Part shown: piece by piece, positions 8,651 through 19,388 of the stretch
How positions within the stretch are numbered: the stretch's first letter is position 1
Layout: each line of letters begins with the position of its first letter
Source: Methanohalophilus sp. RSK
GTDB lineage: Archaea; Halobacteriota; Methanosarcinia; Methanosarcinales; Methanosarcinaceae
Assembly (NCBI RefSeq): GCF_003722075.1
Contig: NZ_RDSK01000013.1
Span: 142,833 to 206,832, forward strand
Length of the DNA: 64,000 bases
Reading direction: 5' to 3'
Position numbers and translations under genes: made by a program
Notes under the pieces: model-generated
Told to the model about the DNA's origin: nothing
What the model saw: the letters and a program-made list of their open reading frames with translations, nothing else
The model's database searches: none

Positions 8651-9892
8651 TTGACTACTATCAGCGAAAAAATATTCAGCCGGGCAGTCGGCAAAGAGGC
8701 AAAGGCCAATGATTTTGTGATAGCTGATATTGATTATGCAATGGCCCACGACGGTACCAGCATTCTGGCAGTCCGTTCTTTCCGCCAGATGGAAGTTGAA
8801 AAGGTCTGGGATCCTTCACGTATAGTGATCCCCTTTGATCACCTGGCACCAGCGAATTCCGATACTACGGCAGGTCTGCAGCAGGATATCAGGGGATGGG
8901 TGCGTCAGCAGGGCATAAACAATTTCTATGATATTGGTAACGGTATCTGCCATCAGGTATTGCCTGAGAAGGGTTTTGCAATGCCGGGCAAGTTGATTGT
9001 GGGTGCTGATTCCCATTCCTGTACATATGGTGCCTTTGGAGCCTTCGGTACGGGTGTAGGGGCAACGGACATGGCCGAAATATTCGCATCCGGCAAGCTC
9101 TGGTTCCGTGTACCGGAATCCATTAAGGTTGCAGCTGAAGGAAAACTTGGCGACAGGGTTTATGCCAAGGACCTCACCCTCAAGATAATCGGGGAGGTGA
9201 CCGCTTCAGGGGCGACCTACAAAGCGGTTGAATTCTATGGTAATGCCATAGAGGATCTTTCCATGGCAGGCAGGATGACCCTTTCCAACATGGCTATTGA
9301 AATGGGTGCCAAGGCGGGTATAGTACCTCCCGATGCCACGACCTTTGAATACCTGAAAGACAGGGCGGTCAGTGATTATGAACCTGCTTATTCGGATGAG
9401 AATGCAGATTATGTGGGCGAATATCACATTGATGTGAACTCCCTTGAACCGCAGGTTGCCTGTCCCCATGAGGTGGACAACGTTTGTGGTGTGTCCGAAA
9501 TTGCAGGCAAAAAACTCGATCAGGCATTTATCGGTACCTGTACCAATGGCCGACTGGAGGACCTTGAGGCTGCAGCAGAAGTGCTGGAAGGCAACGAGGT
9601 TGCGGTCAGGACGATTATAATACCGGCTTCCAGACAGATAATGAAGGAAGCCGCGAGAAAAGGATTAATAGAGATTTTCCTCGATGCAGGCGCTACCATG
9701 GGTACTCCGGGATGCGGTCCATGTCTGGGTGGTCACATGGGGGTTATTGGTGAAGGTGAAGTATGTATTTCCACTGCAAACCGCAACTTCCGGGGTCGTA
9801 TGGGTACAGGTGGCTACATCTATCTTGCTTCCCCGGCAACGGTTGCCGCTTCGGCTATAAAAGGTGAGATTGCCGATGCGCGTAATGTATGA
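8651..9892 (+). CDS. hacA: Homoaconitase / 3-isopropylmalate dehydratase large subunit
   Basis: The 413-residue protein is a large subunit of the LeuC/HacA family: [35 protein letters not shown], and the 4Fe-4S cysteines in GTCTNGR and [10 protein letters not shown]. These catalyse hydro-lyase isomerisation in leucine synthesis (isopropylmalate) or, in methanogens, the homoaconitate steps of coenzyme B synthesis. Which of the two paralogues this is cannot be settled without the small subunit, which is not adjacent; the gene symbol is tentative. Translation most likely starts at TTG 8651. It is followed nine bases later by a small helical protein. Confidence 0.85.
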   Translation: MTTISEKIFSRAVGKEAKANDFVIADIDYAMAHDGTSILAVRSFRQMEVEKVWDPSRIVIPFDHLAPANSDTTAGLQQDIRGWVRQQGINNFYDIGNGICHQVLPEKGFAMPGKLIVGADSHSCTYGAFGAFGTGVGATDMAEIFASGKLWFRVPESIKVAAEGKLGDRVYAKDLTLKIIGEVTASGATYKAVEFYGNAIEDLSMAGRMTLSNMAIEMGAKAGIVPPDATTFEYLKDRAVSDYEPAYSDENADYVGEYHIDVNSLEPQVACPHEVDNVCGVSEIAGKKLDQAFIGTCTNGRLEDLEAAAEVLEGNEVAVRTIIIPASRQIMKEAARKGLIEIFLDAGATMGTPGCGPCLGGHMGVIGEGEVCISTANRNFRGRMGTGGYIYLASPATVAASAIKGEIADARNV

Positions 9893-9901
9893 GATGGTAC
9901 A

Positions 9902-10108
9902 ATGGAAGAAATAAACAGGGATAAACTGAAACATTTGTTTGGACACTGGATCGAACACAACGAAAACCATTGTGATAGTTTTGAAAAATGGATTCCCCAA
10001 CTTGAGGATGCGGGATTCCAGCAGGCTGCAGAATACGTTTCTGCTGCCTCTTCTGAAATGGAACAATCAACAGATATGTTGAGAAAAGCACTGGAATCCC
10101 TTGAGTAA
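9902..10108 (+). CDS. Small helical protein of unknown function
   Basis: The 68-residue protein starts at ATG 9902, nine bases after the homoaconitase stop, and is probably cotranscribed with it. It is predicted all-helical: LKHLFGHWIEHNENHCDSFEKW, then ALESLE at the end. Two histidines and a glutamate in WIEHNENHC could bind metal. I recognise the pattern as a recurring small protein in methanogens and other anaerobes but cannot assign a function. It ends in a hairpin shared with the convergent stress-protein gene. Confidence 0.7.
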   Translation: MEEINRDKLKHLFGHWIEHNENHCDSFEKWIPQLEDAGFQQAAEYVSAASSEMEQSTDMLRKALESLE

Positions 10109-10118
10109 CTTCAAGGGA
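10097..10118. terminator. Bidirectional hairpin between convergent genes
   Basis: TCCCTTGA (10097-10104) pairs with TCAAGGGA (10111-10118) around a 6-base loop. It overlaps the stop regions of both the small helical gene and the universal stress gene. There is no long T-run, so termination efficiency is uncertain. Confidence 0.5.
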
Positions 10119-10551
10119 TTACCATTACCGCAGTTTTTGCATGCCTGAGAACCTTTTCAGAAACGCTTCCCATAAGATAGCGCTCCAGGCCTGTACGTCC
10201 CAGTGAGCCCATAACTATAATGTCTATTTCATTTTCTTTTGCAAAATCCAGTATTTCTTCTGCGGGGTTGCCTGTCAAAAGAGCTGTATCAATCGCTACT
10301 CCCTGAGGGTTTCCCTGTTCTTCCACATATTGGAGGGCTTCCTGTCCTTCCCTCTTTATGTCTTCGTGGGGGATGTCAAAATTTGTGATTCTTGCTCCAT
10401 AAGGAAGGGTTTTTGATGAAAGTTCTTTCATTACATGTACTGCAAATACCTTTGCTCCATAGGTTTTTGCCAGCCCGATTCCTTCTGAAGCTGCCTTTTT
10501 GGAGTGTTCAGATCCATCTGTTGCAATTAATATCGTTTTAACGTTATTCAT
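10111..10551 (-). CDS. Universal stress protein (UspA family)
   Basis: The 146-residue protein shows the UspA fold: VKTILIATDGSEHSKKAASEG at the start, DIIVMGSLGRTGLERYLMGSVSEKVLRHA at the end. The latter contains the ATP-binding G-2x-G-9x-G(S) pattern, so it is of the ATP-binding subclass. I prefer ATG 10551 to the ATG four codons upstream because Usp domains start within a few residues of the first strand. Cytoplasmic; role in stress survival is inferred from the family. Confidence 0.88.
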   Translation of the reverse strand: MNNVKTILIATDGSEHSKKAASEGIGLAKTYGAKVFAVHVMKELSSKTLPYGARITNFDIPHEDIKREGQEALQYVEEQGNPQGVAIDTALLTGNPAEEILDFAKENEIDIIVMGSLGRTGLERYLMGSVSEKVLRHAKTAVMVIP

Positions 10552-10607
10552 TAGATTCCCCATTATATAACATGAAGGGAGGTTATATTAACATTTGGAA
10601 AGGCTCC

Positions 10608-10796
10608 TCATTCATATATCTTCGAGTAAAGGTATGTTCCAAGCACATAACCCAGCAATGCTACAATCAGGGTCCCGGGGGCATAAACAGGAATATTGCC
10701 GCCCGCCATGTGAAATATCAGGTTGACTGTGGCAACATATATCATTACTGTAGCAATCAACACTATAATCTGGAATATCCCTTTTTCAGGTGGCAT
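10608..10796 (-). CDS. Small two-pass membrane protein
   Basis: The 62-residue protein has two hydrophobic segments (about residues 7-29 and 38-58) separated by a short polar turn with GGNIPVYAPG. I do not recognise the family. It is upstream of the Usp gene on the same strand (45-base gap) and may be cotranscribed. The 224 bases upstream of it, up to 11020, hold no gene that I can see. Confidence 0.6.
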   Translation of the reverse strand: MPPEKGIFQIIVLIATVMIYVATVNLIFHMAGGNIPVYAPGTLIVALLGYVLGTYLYSKIYE

Positions 10797-11020
10797 GTTT
10801 GTTCACTATATTAATATTTGAAATCTGCCTATTCATTATTTGCGGTGCTGTCTGCTTATAGGCGTTTTCCTGCAGAGGTGATTAACGCCGTTACGGACCT
10901 TTTTCTTATTCAGGTTGCAGTACTTCTAATATTCTTGTTACGATAGCCGTACTTAATTTGATTTATATAGGGCTGGCATCCAATATCAGTACTGTAATAA
11001 TATTGCAACAGGCGATTGTC

Positions 11021-12211
11021 ATGAAAGAAAGAGTACTGATACTTGGAGCCGGTTATGCGGGCGCGGTGATTGCAAACACACTGGCCCGTGAGTTCAGGCG
11101 TAAAATTGCAAAGGATGAACTTGAAATTACAGTGCTTGACAGGAACGATATGGGAGTAAACCAGGGTGGTTTTACTTTCCTGCCCTTTGGGTTATACACC
11201 CCTGAGGACTTGGTCAGGCCCCGGAAAGAATCGCTGAGTCCCAGAATAAAGAGTCATTTTGGGGATCAGGGTGAAGTCACGGATATTGACCTGAACAGGC
11301 AGCAGATAACGGTCAAATCCGGTACAAAATATTCCTATGATCATCTTGTGATTGCAATGGGTGCAAGACCGGATGCTTCCGGTGTGCCGGGTCTTGAAGA
11401 TGATCTAAATACATTCTATACATCTATGGATGATGCCCTGGAAGTAGGGGAGATTATTAGCAATTTCAAAGGTGGCAGGATAGTGGTTTCGGTTTCCAGA
11501 ATGCCTATACCATGCCCCGGAGCGCCGGTAAAATTCTCCTTTTTGCTGGAGAGTTACCTGAGAGATATACGCAATATCAGGGATGATGTGCAGCTGACAC
11601 TTCTGTGGCCCATGGAACCAATAGGTCCGCCGGAGTTTAACAAACTGGTTACCGGCCGCCTTGAAGAAAAAGGAATTGAGGCTATCAGGCAGTTCCAGCT
11701 TGGCAAGGTTGATGCTTCAAACAAGATGGTGGAATCTACAGACGGCAGACAGGAAAACTATGACCTGCTTATCACAGTTCCTCCCCACAAGCCACAACAG
11801 GCTGTACTGGATTCGGGTCTTACGGATGAGAAAGGTTGGATCCCTGCGGATAAAACAACATTGCAGTATCGTGGTCCGGTTGGGGATAAGGATAATGTGT
11901 ATGTTGTGGGGGACAATGGTCCGGCCGACATCCTGAAAACAGGAATAGGTGCGCACTATCAGGCACAGGTGGTATCCCACAACCTGATCAATACGATCAA
12001 TGGCAACAATATCAAGTCAAAGTACAAGGGGGAGACCGGTTGCCCGATAATCACGGATATGGCCTCTGATGCCCATGCCGGTAGAGCATACATTGCAACC
12101 TGGAGTTACAAGAACCCTCCCGAGTCGTTCGATACCACTCAGCTTGGCTGGTATCTGTACCGGATGTATTACTACCTGCACTGGGACATGAGTATTAAGG
12201 CATTGATGTGA
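11021..12211 (+). CDS. FAD-dependent pyridine nucleotide-disulfide oxidoreductase, sulfide:quinone reductase-like
   Basis: The 396-residue flavoprotein has an N-terminal FAD dinucleotide fold VLILGAGYAGAVIANTLA, the YDHLVIAMGARPD strand, SRMPIPCPGAPVKF with a cysteine where SQR enzymes have a catalytic one, and the VYVVGDNG FAD ribityl motif. I chose ATG 11021 because the glycine motif starts at residue 7; the open frame upstream is non-homologous. SQR oxidises sulfide and feeds electrons to a membrane quinone; methanogens of this group use methanophenazine, so the acceptor must differ or the enzyme handles persulfides. A DUF1641 gene follows within 11 bases. Confidence 0.82.
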   Translation: MKERVLILGAGYAGAVIANTLAREFRRKIAKDELEITVLDRNDMGVNQGGFTFLPFGLYTPEDLVRPRKESLSPRIKSHFGDQGEVTDIDLNRQQITVKSGTKYSYDHLVIAMGARPDASGVPGLEDDLNTFYTSMDDALEVGEIISNFKGGRIVVSVSRMPIPCPGAPVKFSFLLESYLRDIRNIRDDVQLTLLWPMEPIGPPEFNKLVTGRLEEKGIEAIRQFQLGKVDASNKMVESTDGRQENYDLLITVPPHKPQQAVLDSGLTDEKGWIPADKTTLQYRGPVGDKDNVYVVGDNGPADILKTGIGAHYQAQVVSHNLINTINGNNIKSKYKGETGCPIITDMASDAHAGRAYIATWSYKNPPESFDTTQLGWYLYRMYYYLHWDMSIKALM

Positions 12212-12221
12212 GGTGATTGGT

Positions 12222-12587
12222 ATGGCTGAAGATATAGAGAATGTTAATATAGGAATGACACAGGCAGACATCGACGCCTTCCTGGATATTGTCAGGACTG
12301 CCCGTATCATGCAGAGTTACTTAAATGATGAGACGGTCCACGGTGTTGCGAATGTGATGACTCCCATGCTAAAACTGCTCAACGGAGTTGCCAGTACCGA
12401 TCTTGTGGATGTACTGGAAAGGAGTATGCAGGACCCGGGTATGGACCGGGCTTTGATGAACCCGCCAAAGGTGGGGATGTATGGTGCACTTCGTGAGATG
12501 GGAGATGAGGACTTCCAGAAAGGGCTGGGGATAGCCATTGAATTCTTAAAAGCTCTTGGCAGGGCCTCGGAGGATATAGGAGACTAA
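12222..12587 (+). CDS. DUF1641 protein, partner of the SQR-like flavoprotein
   Basis: The 121-residue protein is helical with the DUF1641 features TDLVDVLERSMQDPGMDRALMNPPKVGMYGALREMGDEDFQKGLG. DUF1641 genes are repeatedly found beside SQR-like or formate dehydrogenase-associated genes, and here it is 11 bases after the SQR-like gene, so the two form an operon. I use ATG 12222, preceded by GAGGTGAT; a GTG three codons upstream is the alternative. Function unknown; a chaperone or electron-transfer adaptor role is inference. Confidence 0.8.
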   Translation: MAEDIENVNIGMTQADIDAFLDIVRTARIMQSYLNDETVHGVANVMTPMLKLLNGVASTDLVDVLERSMQDPGMDRALMNPPKVGMYGALREMGDEDFQKGLGIAIEFLKALGRASEDIGD

Positions 12588-12692
12588 TTTCCCGCTTTTT
12601 CCTGTTTTCCTCCTTTCTTTTTTTACTTCAATTCTGCTTTTCCACCACAACCTTTATGCTTGCTGCCTTACTAATTTCTTTTAAGGTGTTTT

Positions 12693-13310
12693 ATGCATTT
12701 AGCCAAAGACAGGGACATTGGCCGTGTGGCCTGTTGCAAGGAGGCTATCGATGCTTCCCGGGCAATCTATGACAGTTTCTCACTGCTGGATTATTTCCAT
12801 GACTGCGAATTTGCAATGCAGTCCCGCCGTTTTACATGGGGGAGTGCTGTGGCTTATGCATATGATGCCAGGGATGCTATCTACATATTGCTTCTTTTTT
12901 CCCGCCAGCAAAACAGGGGGCACGGCCACAGATTGGTCAATTGCATCATTGAGCATGCCCGGTATAAGGGGTACAGTCGTGTTTATGTGACTACTTCCTA
13001 TAGATCTCCACACCACTACGCTGCCGGCAGGTTCTATGTTTCATGTGGTTTCCGGATGATCGGCTCGGATGAGGGACATATGTATTATGGACTGGATGTC
13101 AATGCAGCTCCTGTATTTCACTGCCCGGACACTCCAATCCCCTCTCTGAAATTTGAATATCTTTTGTCAGATTTTTTACTTATTGGAATGGCACTGGTGT
13201 TTGATATTTTGAGCAGGGATATAGGGGAGCCAAAGGTTGTACAAAAGTTGAGGAAGGTAATCGGGGAGAAAGAGAAAAGATGCTTTTTGAAAAAGGGGGA
13301 TATGTATTAA
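12693..13310 (+). CDS. GNAT-family N-acetyltransferase
   Basis: The 205-residue protein contains a GNAT core: IYILLLFSRQQNRGHGHRL, where RQQNRGHGHR is the acetyl-CoA pyrophosphate loop (Q/RxxGxG/A), then IEHARYKGYSRVYVTTS and FYVSCGFRMIG. The N-terminal third has paired cysteines (ACCKEA) and the C-terminal 60 residues form an additional hydrophobic helix region (FLLIGMALVFDIL). The substrate is unknown. It is monocistronic, between the DUF1641 gene and a convergent cupin gene. Confidence 0.75.
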   Translation: MHLAKDRDIGRVACCKEAIDASRAIYDSFSLLDYFHDCEFAMQSRRFTWGSAVAYAYDARDAIYILLLFSRQQNRGHGHRLVNCIIEHARYKGYSRVYVTTSYRSPHHYAAGRFYVSCGFRMIGSDEGHMYYGLDVNAAPVFHCPDTPIPSLKFEYLLSDFLLIGMALVFDILSRDIGEPKVVQKLRKVIGEKEKRCFLKKGDMY

Positions 13311-13356
13311 AACATCGTCTCCTTCATGAATTTGCCCAAGGAACAAAATAAGAATA

Positions 13357-13866
13357 TTATTCTCTTGTCAATGATTCAATTAACTCCCTGTGCTGGGGGA
13401 ATCTTTCCAGTAATTCGTCTTTCTTATGCAGTGTGAAGTCCTCAAATTCAAAACCCGGCGCAACCGTACATCCCACCAACGAATAGTCATATTTGGGACT
13501 GTCACACACTGTTGCACCAAAGACTGAACCTGCAGGGACAATACCCTGTGGAACCTCACCGTTTAATATGTCATTTCCAAGATGGATCGATTCATAAACG
13601 CCATCTGGATGTATCATGTGTATGTCAATGGGTGCCCCGTTGTAAAAATGCCAGATTTCTTCCTGTTTTATTGTGTGGAGGGCTGAAAATTCATCTTGTT
13701 TTAATAAAAAGTAGATTGCCGTGGAAAATGCATGATCCAGGGTAAATCTGCCTGGGAGATATTTGTGCTTGATCGTTTCCCCGGATCTGTAAGTTTCTTT
13801 AAAATACCCACCCTCGGGGTGCTTGCTCATATTAAGGTATTTTATAATTTCATCAGCGTTGGTCAT
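13357..13866 (-). CDS. Cupin, DUF985 family
   Basis: The 169-residue protein has the DUF985 signature: MSKHPEGGYFKETYRS, AIYFLLKQDEFSALHTIKQEEIWHFYNGAP, and a C-terminal VGCTVAPGFEFEDFTLHKKDEL. This is a cupin beta-barrel; members bind metal or sugar nucleotides but the role is unsettled. ATG 13866 is preceded by AGGAGGA on the coding strand, which decides the start. The gene begins only 41 bases from the distal end of the CRISPR array. Confidence 0.85.
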   Translation of the reverse strand: MTNADEIIKYLNMSKHPEGGYFKETYRSGETIKHKYLPGRFTLDHAFSTAIYFLLKQDEFSALHTIKQEEIWHFYNGAPIDIHMIHPDGVYESIHLGNDILNGEVPQGIVPAGSVFGATVCDSPKYDYSLVGCTVAPGFEFEDFTLHKKDELLERFPQHRELIESLTRE

Positions 13867-13906
13867 GGTATCCTCCTGTTTTAATGTAATAATCTTTCCA
13901 TGTATA

Positions 13907-14972
13907 TGTTTCATCCCCACATGTGTGGGGAACTCATCAAGCCCACCAGCAGAGTTCTCAAAGGTTTCGGTTCATCCCCACATGTGTGGGGAACTCATCA
14001 AGCGCTGCATTATATTCTTCCGCATCCGCGGTTCATCCCCACATGTGTGGGGAACTCTTGTTTTTTCGGATAATTCCACCATCTGTGTTCGGTTCATCCC
14101 CACATGTGTGGGGAACTCTATATTACAAGAAAAGTATAAAAAGTATCATACGGTTCATCCCCACATGTGTGGGGAACTCATATAGTATTCGATGTGGAAG
14201 ATTTCGGAAAACGGTTCATCCCCACATGTGTGGGGAACTCTGCTCGCAACCTGAGGTTAATTTGCATGAAATCGGTTCATCCCCACATGTGTGGGGAACT
14301 CGCCGATTGGAACTGCATCAAATTGCTGGAGTGCGGTTCATCCCCACATGTGTGGGGAACTCTATTGTAGTATTTTCAATTCGAACAGTAGCCCCGGTTC
14401 ATCCCCACATGTGTGGGGAACTCTTCGCCGAACAAACTCATAATGGTAAAGCATTCGGTTCATCCCCACATGTGTGGGGAACTCATGTGAGAACTGTTGA
14501 CGTTGACGGCAACACACGGTTCATCCCCACATGTGTGGGGAACTCCAATACAGAAATGGCACTTACGGAAACACCCTCGGTTCATCCCCACATGTGTGGG
14601 GAACTCATTTTTGCAGGTTTTCACGTACCATGTTAATGCGGTTCATCCCCACATGTGTGGGGAACTCCACAATCGCTTTCTTCCTTCCTGTCTGGAACTC
14701 GGTTCATCCCCACATGTGTGGGGAACTCTGTCCCCATTTACCATATGAAGTATTTAAAAACGGTTCATCCCCACATGTGTGGGGAACTCATCAAACCCAA
14801 AAACCAGAACGGTATTAAAATCGGTTCATCCCCACATGTGTGGGGAACTCATTCTGCAGCTGACTACCTCAACCAGATAGCCCGGTTCATCCCCACATGT
14901 GTGGGGAACTCTACGGTTACCTCTGTGTTTGATGTATAATCATCGGTTCATCCCCACATGTGTGGGGAACTC
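13907..14972 (-). CRISPR. Type I-E CRISPR array, 18 repeats and 17 spacers
   Basis: Repeats of 29 bases recur every 61 bases exactly from 13907 to 14944, with 17 spacers of 32 bases. On the plus strand each starts CGGTTCATCC, has the palindromic core CCCCACATGTGTGGGG and ends GGGGAACTC. The reverse complement, starting GAGTTCCCC and ending ATGAACCG, matches E. coli-type I-E repeats, so transcription is on the minus strand and each crRNA carries 5' handle ATGAACCG. All repeats are identical except the one at 13907-13935, whose first bases are TGT instead of CGG; that marks the leader-distal end. I saw no spacer matching another part of this window by eye. Confidence 0.98.
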
Positions 14973-15093
14973 TGTTTCTTATTTATTTGGAAAGGCGGAA
15001 GTCAGATTCCTACAGTAGTAAGAATTCTGAAAATTCTTATCAATGTTCCTGATTGGATTTTCCTATAAGCCACATGTATCATCTCAATACAAG
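14973..15093 (-). promoter_or_regulatory. CRISPR leader
   Basis: The 121 bases between the cas2 stop and the proximal repeat lie upstream of the array in its transcription direction and hold no gene. The sequence is AT-rich with an inverted repeat AGAATTCTGAAAATTCTT. Leader identity follows from position and from array polarity (degenerate repeat at the other end). Confidence 0.7.
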
Positions 15094-16267
<1,174 letters not shown>

Positions 16268-16279
16268 CGAAATCACCAT

Positions 16280-16963
16280 TTAACTAACCGGTCGTACAAG
16301 AAGCAAACCACAGCCAAAACCTTTGGCAGGACCAATTCCACTAAAAAGGGCCTGTTTAAACAATTCCGGTTCAGTAACTGTTAAAATTCCGGTAAAATCG
16401 ATAGTATTGAAGCTGACGTGATGTTTACCACTTGGTTTGTAGAATTTATGGTTCCGATAACCATCGGCACGTACTTTATCGGTATTTATTGAAAAACCAT
16501 TCTTTTCAGCCTTCTTCTGCAGCCATTCAACACCTTTAGCCTGGACAATTTCTGAGATATCAGGATAGACAGCATTTCCTTTGTTTTCATTTTTAATACG
16601 AAACTTTTCATCCATGACCACATCATGTCGATGTTGTTTTCCTTTTTCATCTCTTTTTGAAACGATTGGATTTGCACGAAGAGAAAAGGAGAGGTTCTGG
16701 CCGGACTTTAATACTGGATCGTATTCCTTTACATCGATGTCCCACAAAGAAGATTCATCTCTCGGCTTCCTTTCAGAAACAAAGTAAAAAGTTGGCAATT
16801 TTCCGTCCGATTCCTGACGGTACAAAAAACTCCTTTTATCGTCAGCACCTCTTGAAAACAAAGGCCATACCAATCGGTGAATGTTGTAACTGTTTCCCAT
16901 ATTTTTCCACAGGGTTTTATTTGAAACTGCAGTTGGAAGCAATCTTGCTCTACTCATATACAT
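16280..16963 (-). CDS. cas6e: Cas6e (CasE), crRNA-processing endoribonuclease
   Basis: The 227-residue protein has the Cas6e double-ferredoxin layout: histidine near residue 29 in SYNIHRLVWPLF corresponds to the catalytic His, and the C-terminal glycine-rich loop GIGPAKGFGCGLLLVRP binds the repeat hairpin. It should cut at the base of the repeat stem to give the ATGAACCG handle and stay in Cascade. It overlaps the cas5 3' end by 10 bases. Confidence 0.95.
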   Translation of the reverse strand: MYMSRARLLPTAVSNKTLWKNMGNSYNIHRLVWPLFSRGADDKRSFLYRQESDGKLPTFYFVSERKPRDESSLWDIDVKEYDPVLKSGQNLSFSLRANPIVSKRDEKGKQHRHDVVMDEKFRIKNENKGNAVYPDISEIVQAKGVEWLQKKAEKNGFSINTDKVRADGYRNHKFYKPSGKHHVSFNTIDFTGILTVTEPELFKQALFSGIGPAKGFGCGLLLVRPVS

Positions 16964-17700
16964 GCATCATTCCCCCAATCAACCATCGAATAGTACTCCT
17001 TCCTGTCTGAGAATTGCCACCTTTTACGGCTCAATACCTTGTCACGTCGGGAAATACTATGTTGGAATGTGATATCTTCGTCAGGATCATCCCAATAGAA
17101 CCTGCAAACACCATCCTTGATTATATTTCTAACAAAATCTTCATCTTTAAACTCAGCATTTGCAAGTGCTTCTTTCATATTAGTACCGGATACTATCATT
17201 GGGTCAAGAGGAAGGGATAAAGGACATGATTTTCTTCCTAGGTACATAGAAAATGAAGGCTTTTTTAGACCGTTGCCAATCATTTCAAGAGAATATGGCG
17301 GATTATCAGTTCTGGAAGAAAGAATCACAGTATAGAGCCCGTCACAATAGTAGTCTCGTGTCGAAAGAATGGTATTTAATTCATACTTGGAAACAGCAAG
17401 TTCATCTTTTCTTGTTAAAAAGTTCTTCTTATTTCTCCCTTTACCAGAAGCAGGAACCTGAGATGTGTGATAATCACGAAGCATAACTCCTGAAGAGTTT
17501 ATAAGAACTCCATAATGATAAGCAGAAGCCAACTCAAGTTGTCTTTCTTCTTCTTCCCTCCGAATACCCAGGGCTGCTCCCAACAGACCAAAGATTGCTG
17601 ATTTTGAAGGGTGGTCAAAACTAGGTCTATAAGGACCTACTGCAATGTCACCCCATGAAGCCATTGAACCATATAACCGGAAAATCAAATAATCTTTCAC
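16954..17700 (-). CDS. cas5e: Cas5e (CasD), Cascade subunit
   Basis: The 248-residue protein starts YLIFRLYGSMASWGDIAVGPYRPSFDHPSKSAIFGLLGAALG in segments, matching Cas5 of I-E: LxGxxASWG for the first strand and PSKSAxxGLLGAALGI for the crRNA-handle clamp. The C-terminal part contains RRDKVLSRKRWQF. It caps the 5' handle of crRNA in Cascade. It lies 20 bases after cas7. Confidence 0.95.
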   Translation of the reverse strand: MKDYLIFRLYGSMASWGDIAVGPYRPSFDHPSKSAIFGLLGAALGIRREEEERQLELASAYHYGVLINSSGVMLRDYHTSQVPASGKGRNKKNFLTRKDELAVSKYELNTILSTRDYYCDGLYTVILSSRTDNPPYSLEMIGNGLKKPSFSMYLGRKSCPLSLPLDPMIVSGTNMKEALANAEFKDEDFVRNIIKDGVCRFYWDDPDEDITFQHSISRRDKVLSRKRWQFSDRKEYYSMVDWGNDACI

Positions 17701-17720
17701 CCCAACCGACTCCTTTCTGC

Positions 17721-18827
17721 TTAACTGCTTACAAAATTCAGCATTTCTTTCAAACTACCTTCTCCGGTATAGACATTCATATCCAGGCTGTTTTCGCAGC
17801 AGTCACCATACACCTTTTTCATCTTTTCATTTGTTTGCTTGAGAGAATCGATAGCATTTATCAACATGCTTCTCCCCTTGACAGGCTCTAAATACGAAAC
17901 AGAGAGTGAACGTGGTTGTTGATTTCCCTTCTCTATCATCATGTATGAAGCATATGCTCTCGAAGCAAAACTATTCTGTTTACCTGTGGGAGAAACTGTT
18001 GCCATTGCTTCCACTAAAGCACATAATGCCTTATTTGTAAGTTCCTTGTCTCCGCCAAGATTGTTTTCAAGAAGTTCCCGATCGACACAAACATAAGTAT
18101 AGAACAAACCGGAAGCGAATTCTGTTTCACCAAGATGTCCTGAACCCATATCTTCCTCTCCTTTATTCAGATCATCTACGGCTGTGAAAAAATCATCTTC
18201 AACTGCAACTTCGTTAGCCGTAATGGCATGAGAAACTTGCACCGAAGCTTCAGTATTGAAATTGGTATTGGATGCAAGCATACGTCCGAACATAGCAATA
18301 TCTACAGCAGTGTGTTCTTTTCTCAAAAGATTAAGGTCATCTTTAGAAGGATCGCTATTATTTGATGATATTTTAGTTATAAGCTGATCAATCGCAGATA
18401 TCTCTTCCGAACTGAAATGTGCCAACTGTTCTATTTCGAGACCAACTAAGGAATCATCACTATCTTTTTTGGATTTACCAAAAACACCGGCTATCGATTT
18501 GGACCACTTTTTCGCCTCTTTTTCAGAAATAATTGAATTGGTTGGTGATGCATCGTTATTGTTATTCAGTACATCTGCCAAACTAACACCAGTTGTCAAT
18601 GCTCTAAAAATATTGACACCCATGCTTTTTGTGCGAACGCCAATATGATTACCAAGACTTTCTTTGAAGATATCTGATGTCCTCCAGGCTCGTTTAAGGC
18701 TCTGTGAAGAAACCCTGAGTCTTTGAGTTCCACCCATAACAGCCGTCTTTGGTCTTCCCAAATCATCGCGGTTCAAATTGGATGGGGGATACGATACGAG
18801 TGTGTGTATTTGTACAAATTTTGTCAT
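17721..18827 (-). CDS. cas7e: Cas7e (CasC), Cascade backbone subunit
   Basis: The 368-residue protein begins MTKFVQIHTLVSYPPSNLNRDD, then GGTQRLRVSSQSLKRAWRTS, the I-E Cas7 signature. A long open frame extends upstream, but ATG 18827 follows GGAGAG and matches the family start. Six copies line the crRNA in Cascade. The middle contains a Ser/Asp-rich insertion (KKDSDDSLVG, SSNNSDPSKDDLN) which may reflect haloadaptation. Confidence 0.96.
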   Translation of the reverse strand: MTKFVQIHTLVSYPPSNLNRDDLGRPKTAVMGGTQRLRVSSQSLKRAWRTSDIFKESLGNHIGVRTKSMGVNIFRALTTGVSLADVLNNNNDASPTNSIISEKEAKKWSKSIAGVFGKSKKDSDDSLVGLEIEQLAHFSSEEISAIDQLITKISSNNSDPSKDDLNLLRKEHTAVDIAMFGRMLASNTNFNTEASVQVSHAITANEVAVEDDFFTAVDDLNKGEEDMGSGHLGETEFASGLFYTYVCVDRELLENNLGGDKELTNKALCALVEAMATVSPTGKQNSFASRAYASYMMIEKGNQQPRSLSVSYLEPVKGRSMLINAIDSLKQTNEKMKKVYGDCCENSLDMNVYTGEGSLKEMLNFVSS

Positions 18828-18846
18828 CTTATTCTCTCCTAATTTT

Positions 18847-19350
18847 TTAACTTTTAGTTCCAGGTGCCTTTTCATAGTAACTGTAAGCCCATTCTTTCCT
18901 TGTAATATCATTCCACCAGTAGAGGCTGTTTGCAAGATTGCAGACATTGACATTTCCATTCATTAACTTAACAATTCGAACAATCGAACTGAACAATTTC
19001 TCCTTGTCCTTGATTTTTAACAGTCTTTTAAACCGTAATCCACTAACCTGTGCATTTGAACCATCTTTGACACTTGCCATTTGGGCTGCAAACGATTCTC
19101 CGGACTGATTATTTTTTACATGAACTAATACTCCGGCAATTAATGCAACAGAGTCTCGATTTCCAAATCCGAGCTTGTTCAAACTCAACCACAATTTGTG
19201 ATAAGCAGGATTAAACACCACTTCCACAGTGTTGTGGCATCTGCGAAGATCTGCCCGATCTCCCCGGTTATTGTCCAAATCCCTCCACCATGTTAGTAAA
19301 GCCTGGCATGATTCTGGATTTTTTTCCAACGAACTTTTTGTAATTCCCAA
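18847..19350 (-). CDS. cse2: Cse2 (CasB), Cascade small subunit
   Basis: The 167-residue helical protein has the Cse2 pattern LTWWRDLDNNRGDRADLRRCHN near the start and LRFKRLLKIKDKEKLFSSIVRIVKLM in the second half, with WWNDITRKEWAYSYY at the end. Two copies stabilise the target strand in I-E Cascade. It lies 19 bases upstream of cas7 and 38 after cse1. Confidence 0.93.
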   Translation of the reverse strand: MGITKSSLEKNPESCQALLTWWRDLDNNRGDRADLRRCHNTVEVVFNPAYHKLWLSLNKLGFGNRDSVALIAGVLVHVKNNQSGESFAAQMASVKDGSNAQVSGLRFKRLLKIKDKEKLFSSIVRIVKLMNGNVNVCNLANSLYWWNDITRKEWAYSYYEKAPGTKS

Positions 19351-19388
19351 TTTTCATCACCTTTTAAGCACAATTATTATTCACAATC

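Noticed and set aside
13936..14028. Spacers 1 and 2 both beginning ATCAAGC, possibly a repeat-derived duplication
   Set aside because: The rest of the two spacers is unrelated, so a seven-base match is probably chance.
13823..14939. Several open frames of 67-237 codons across the CRISPR array
   Set aside because: They are periodic translations of the repeat (recurring FIPTCVGNS, HPHMCGE and SSPHVWGT) and not genes.
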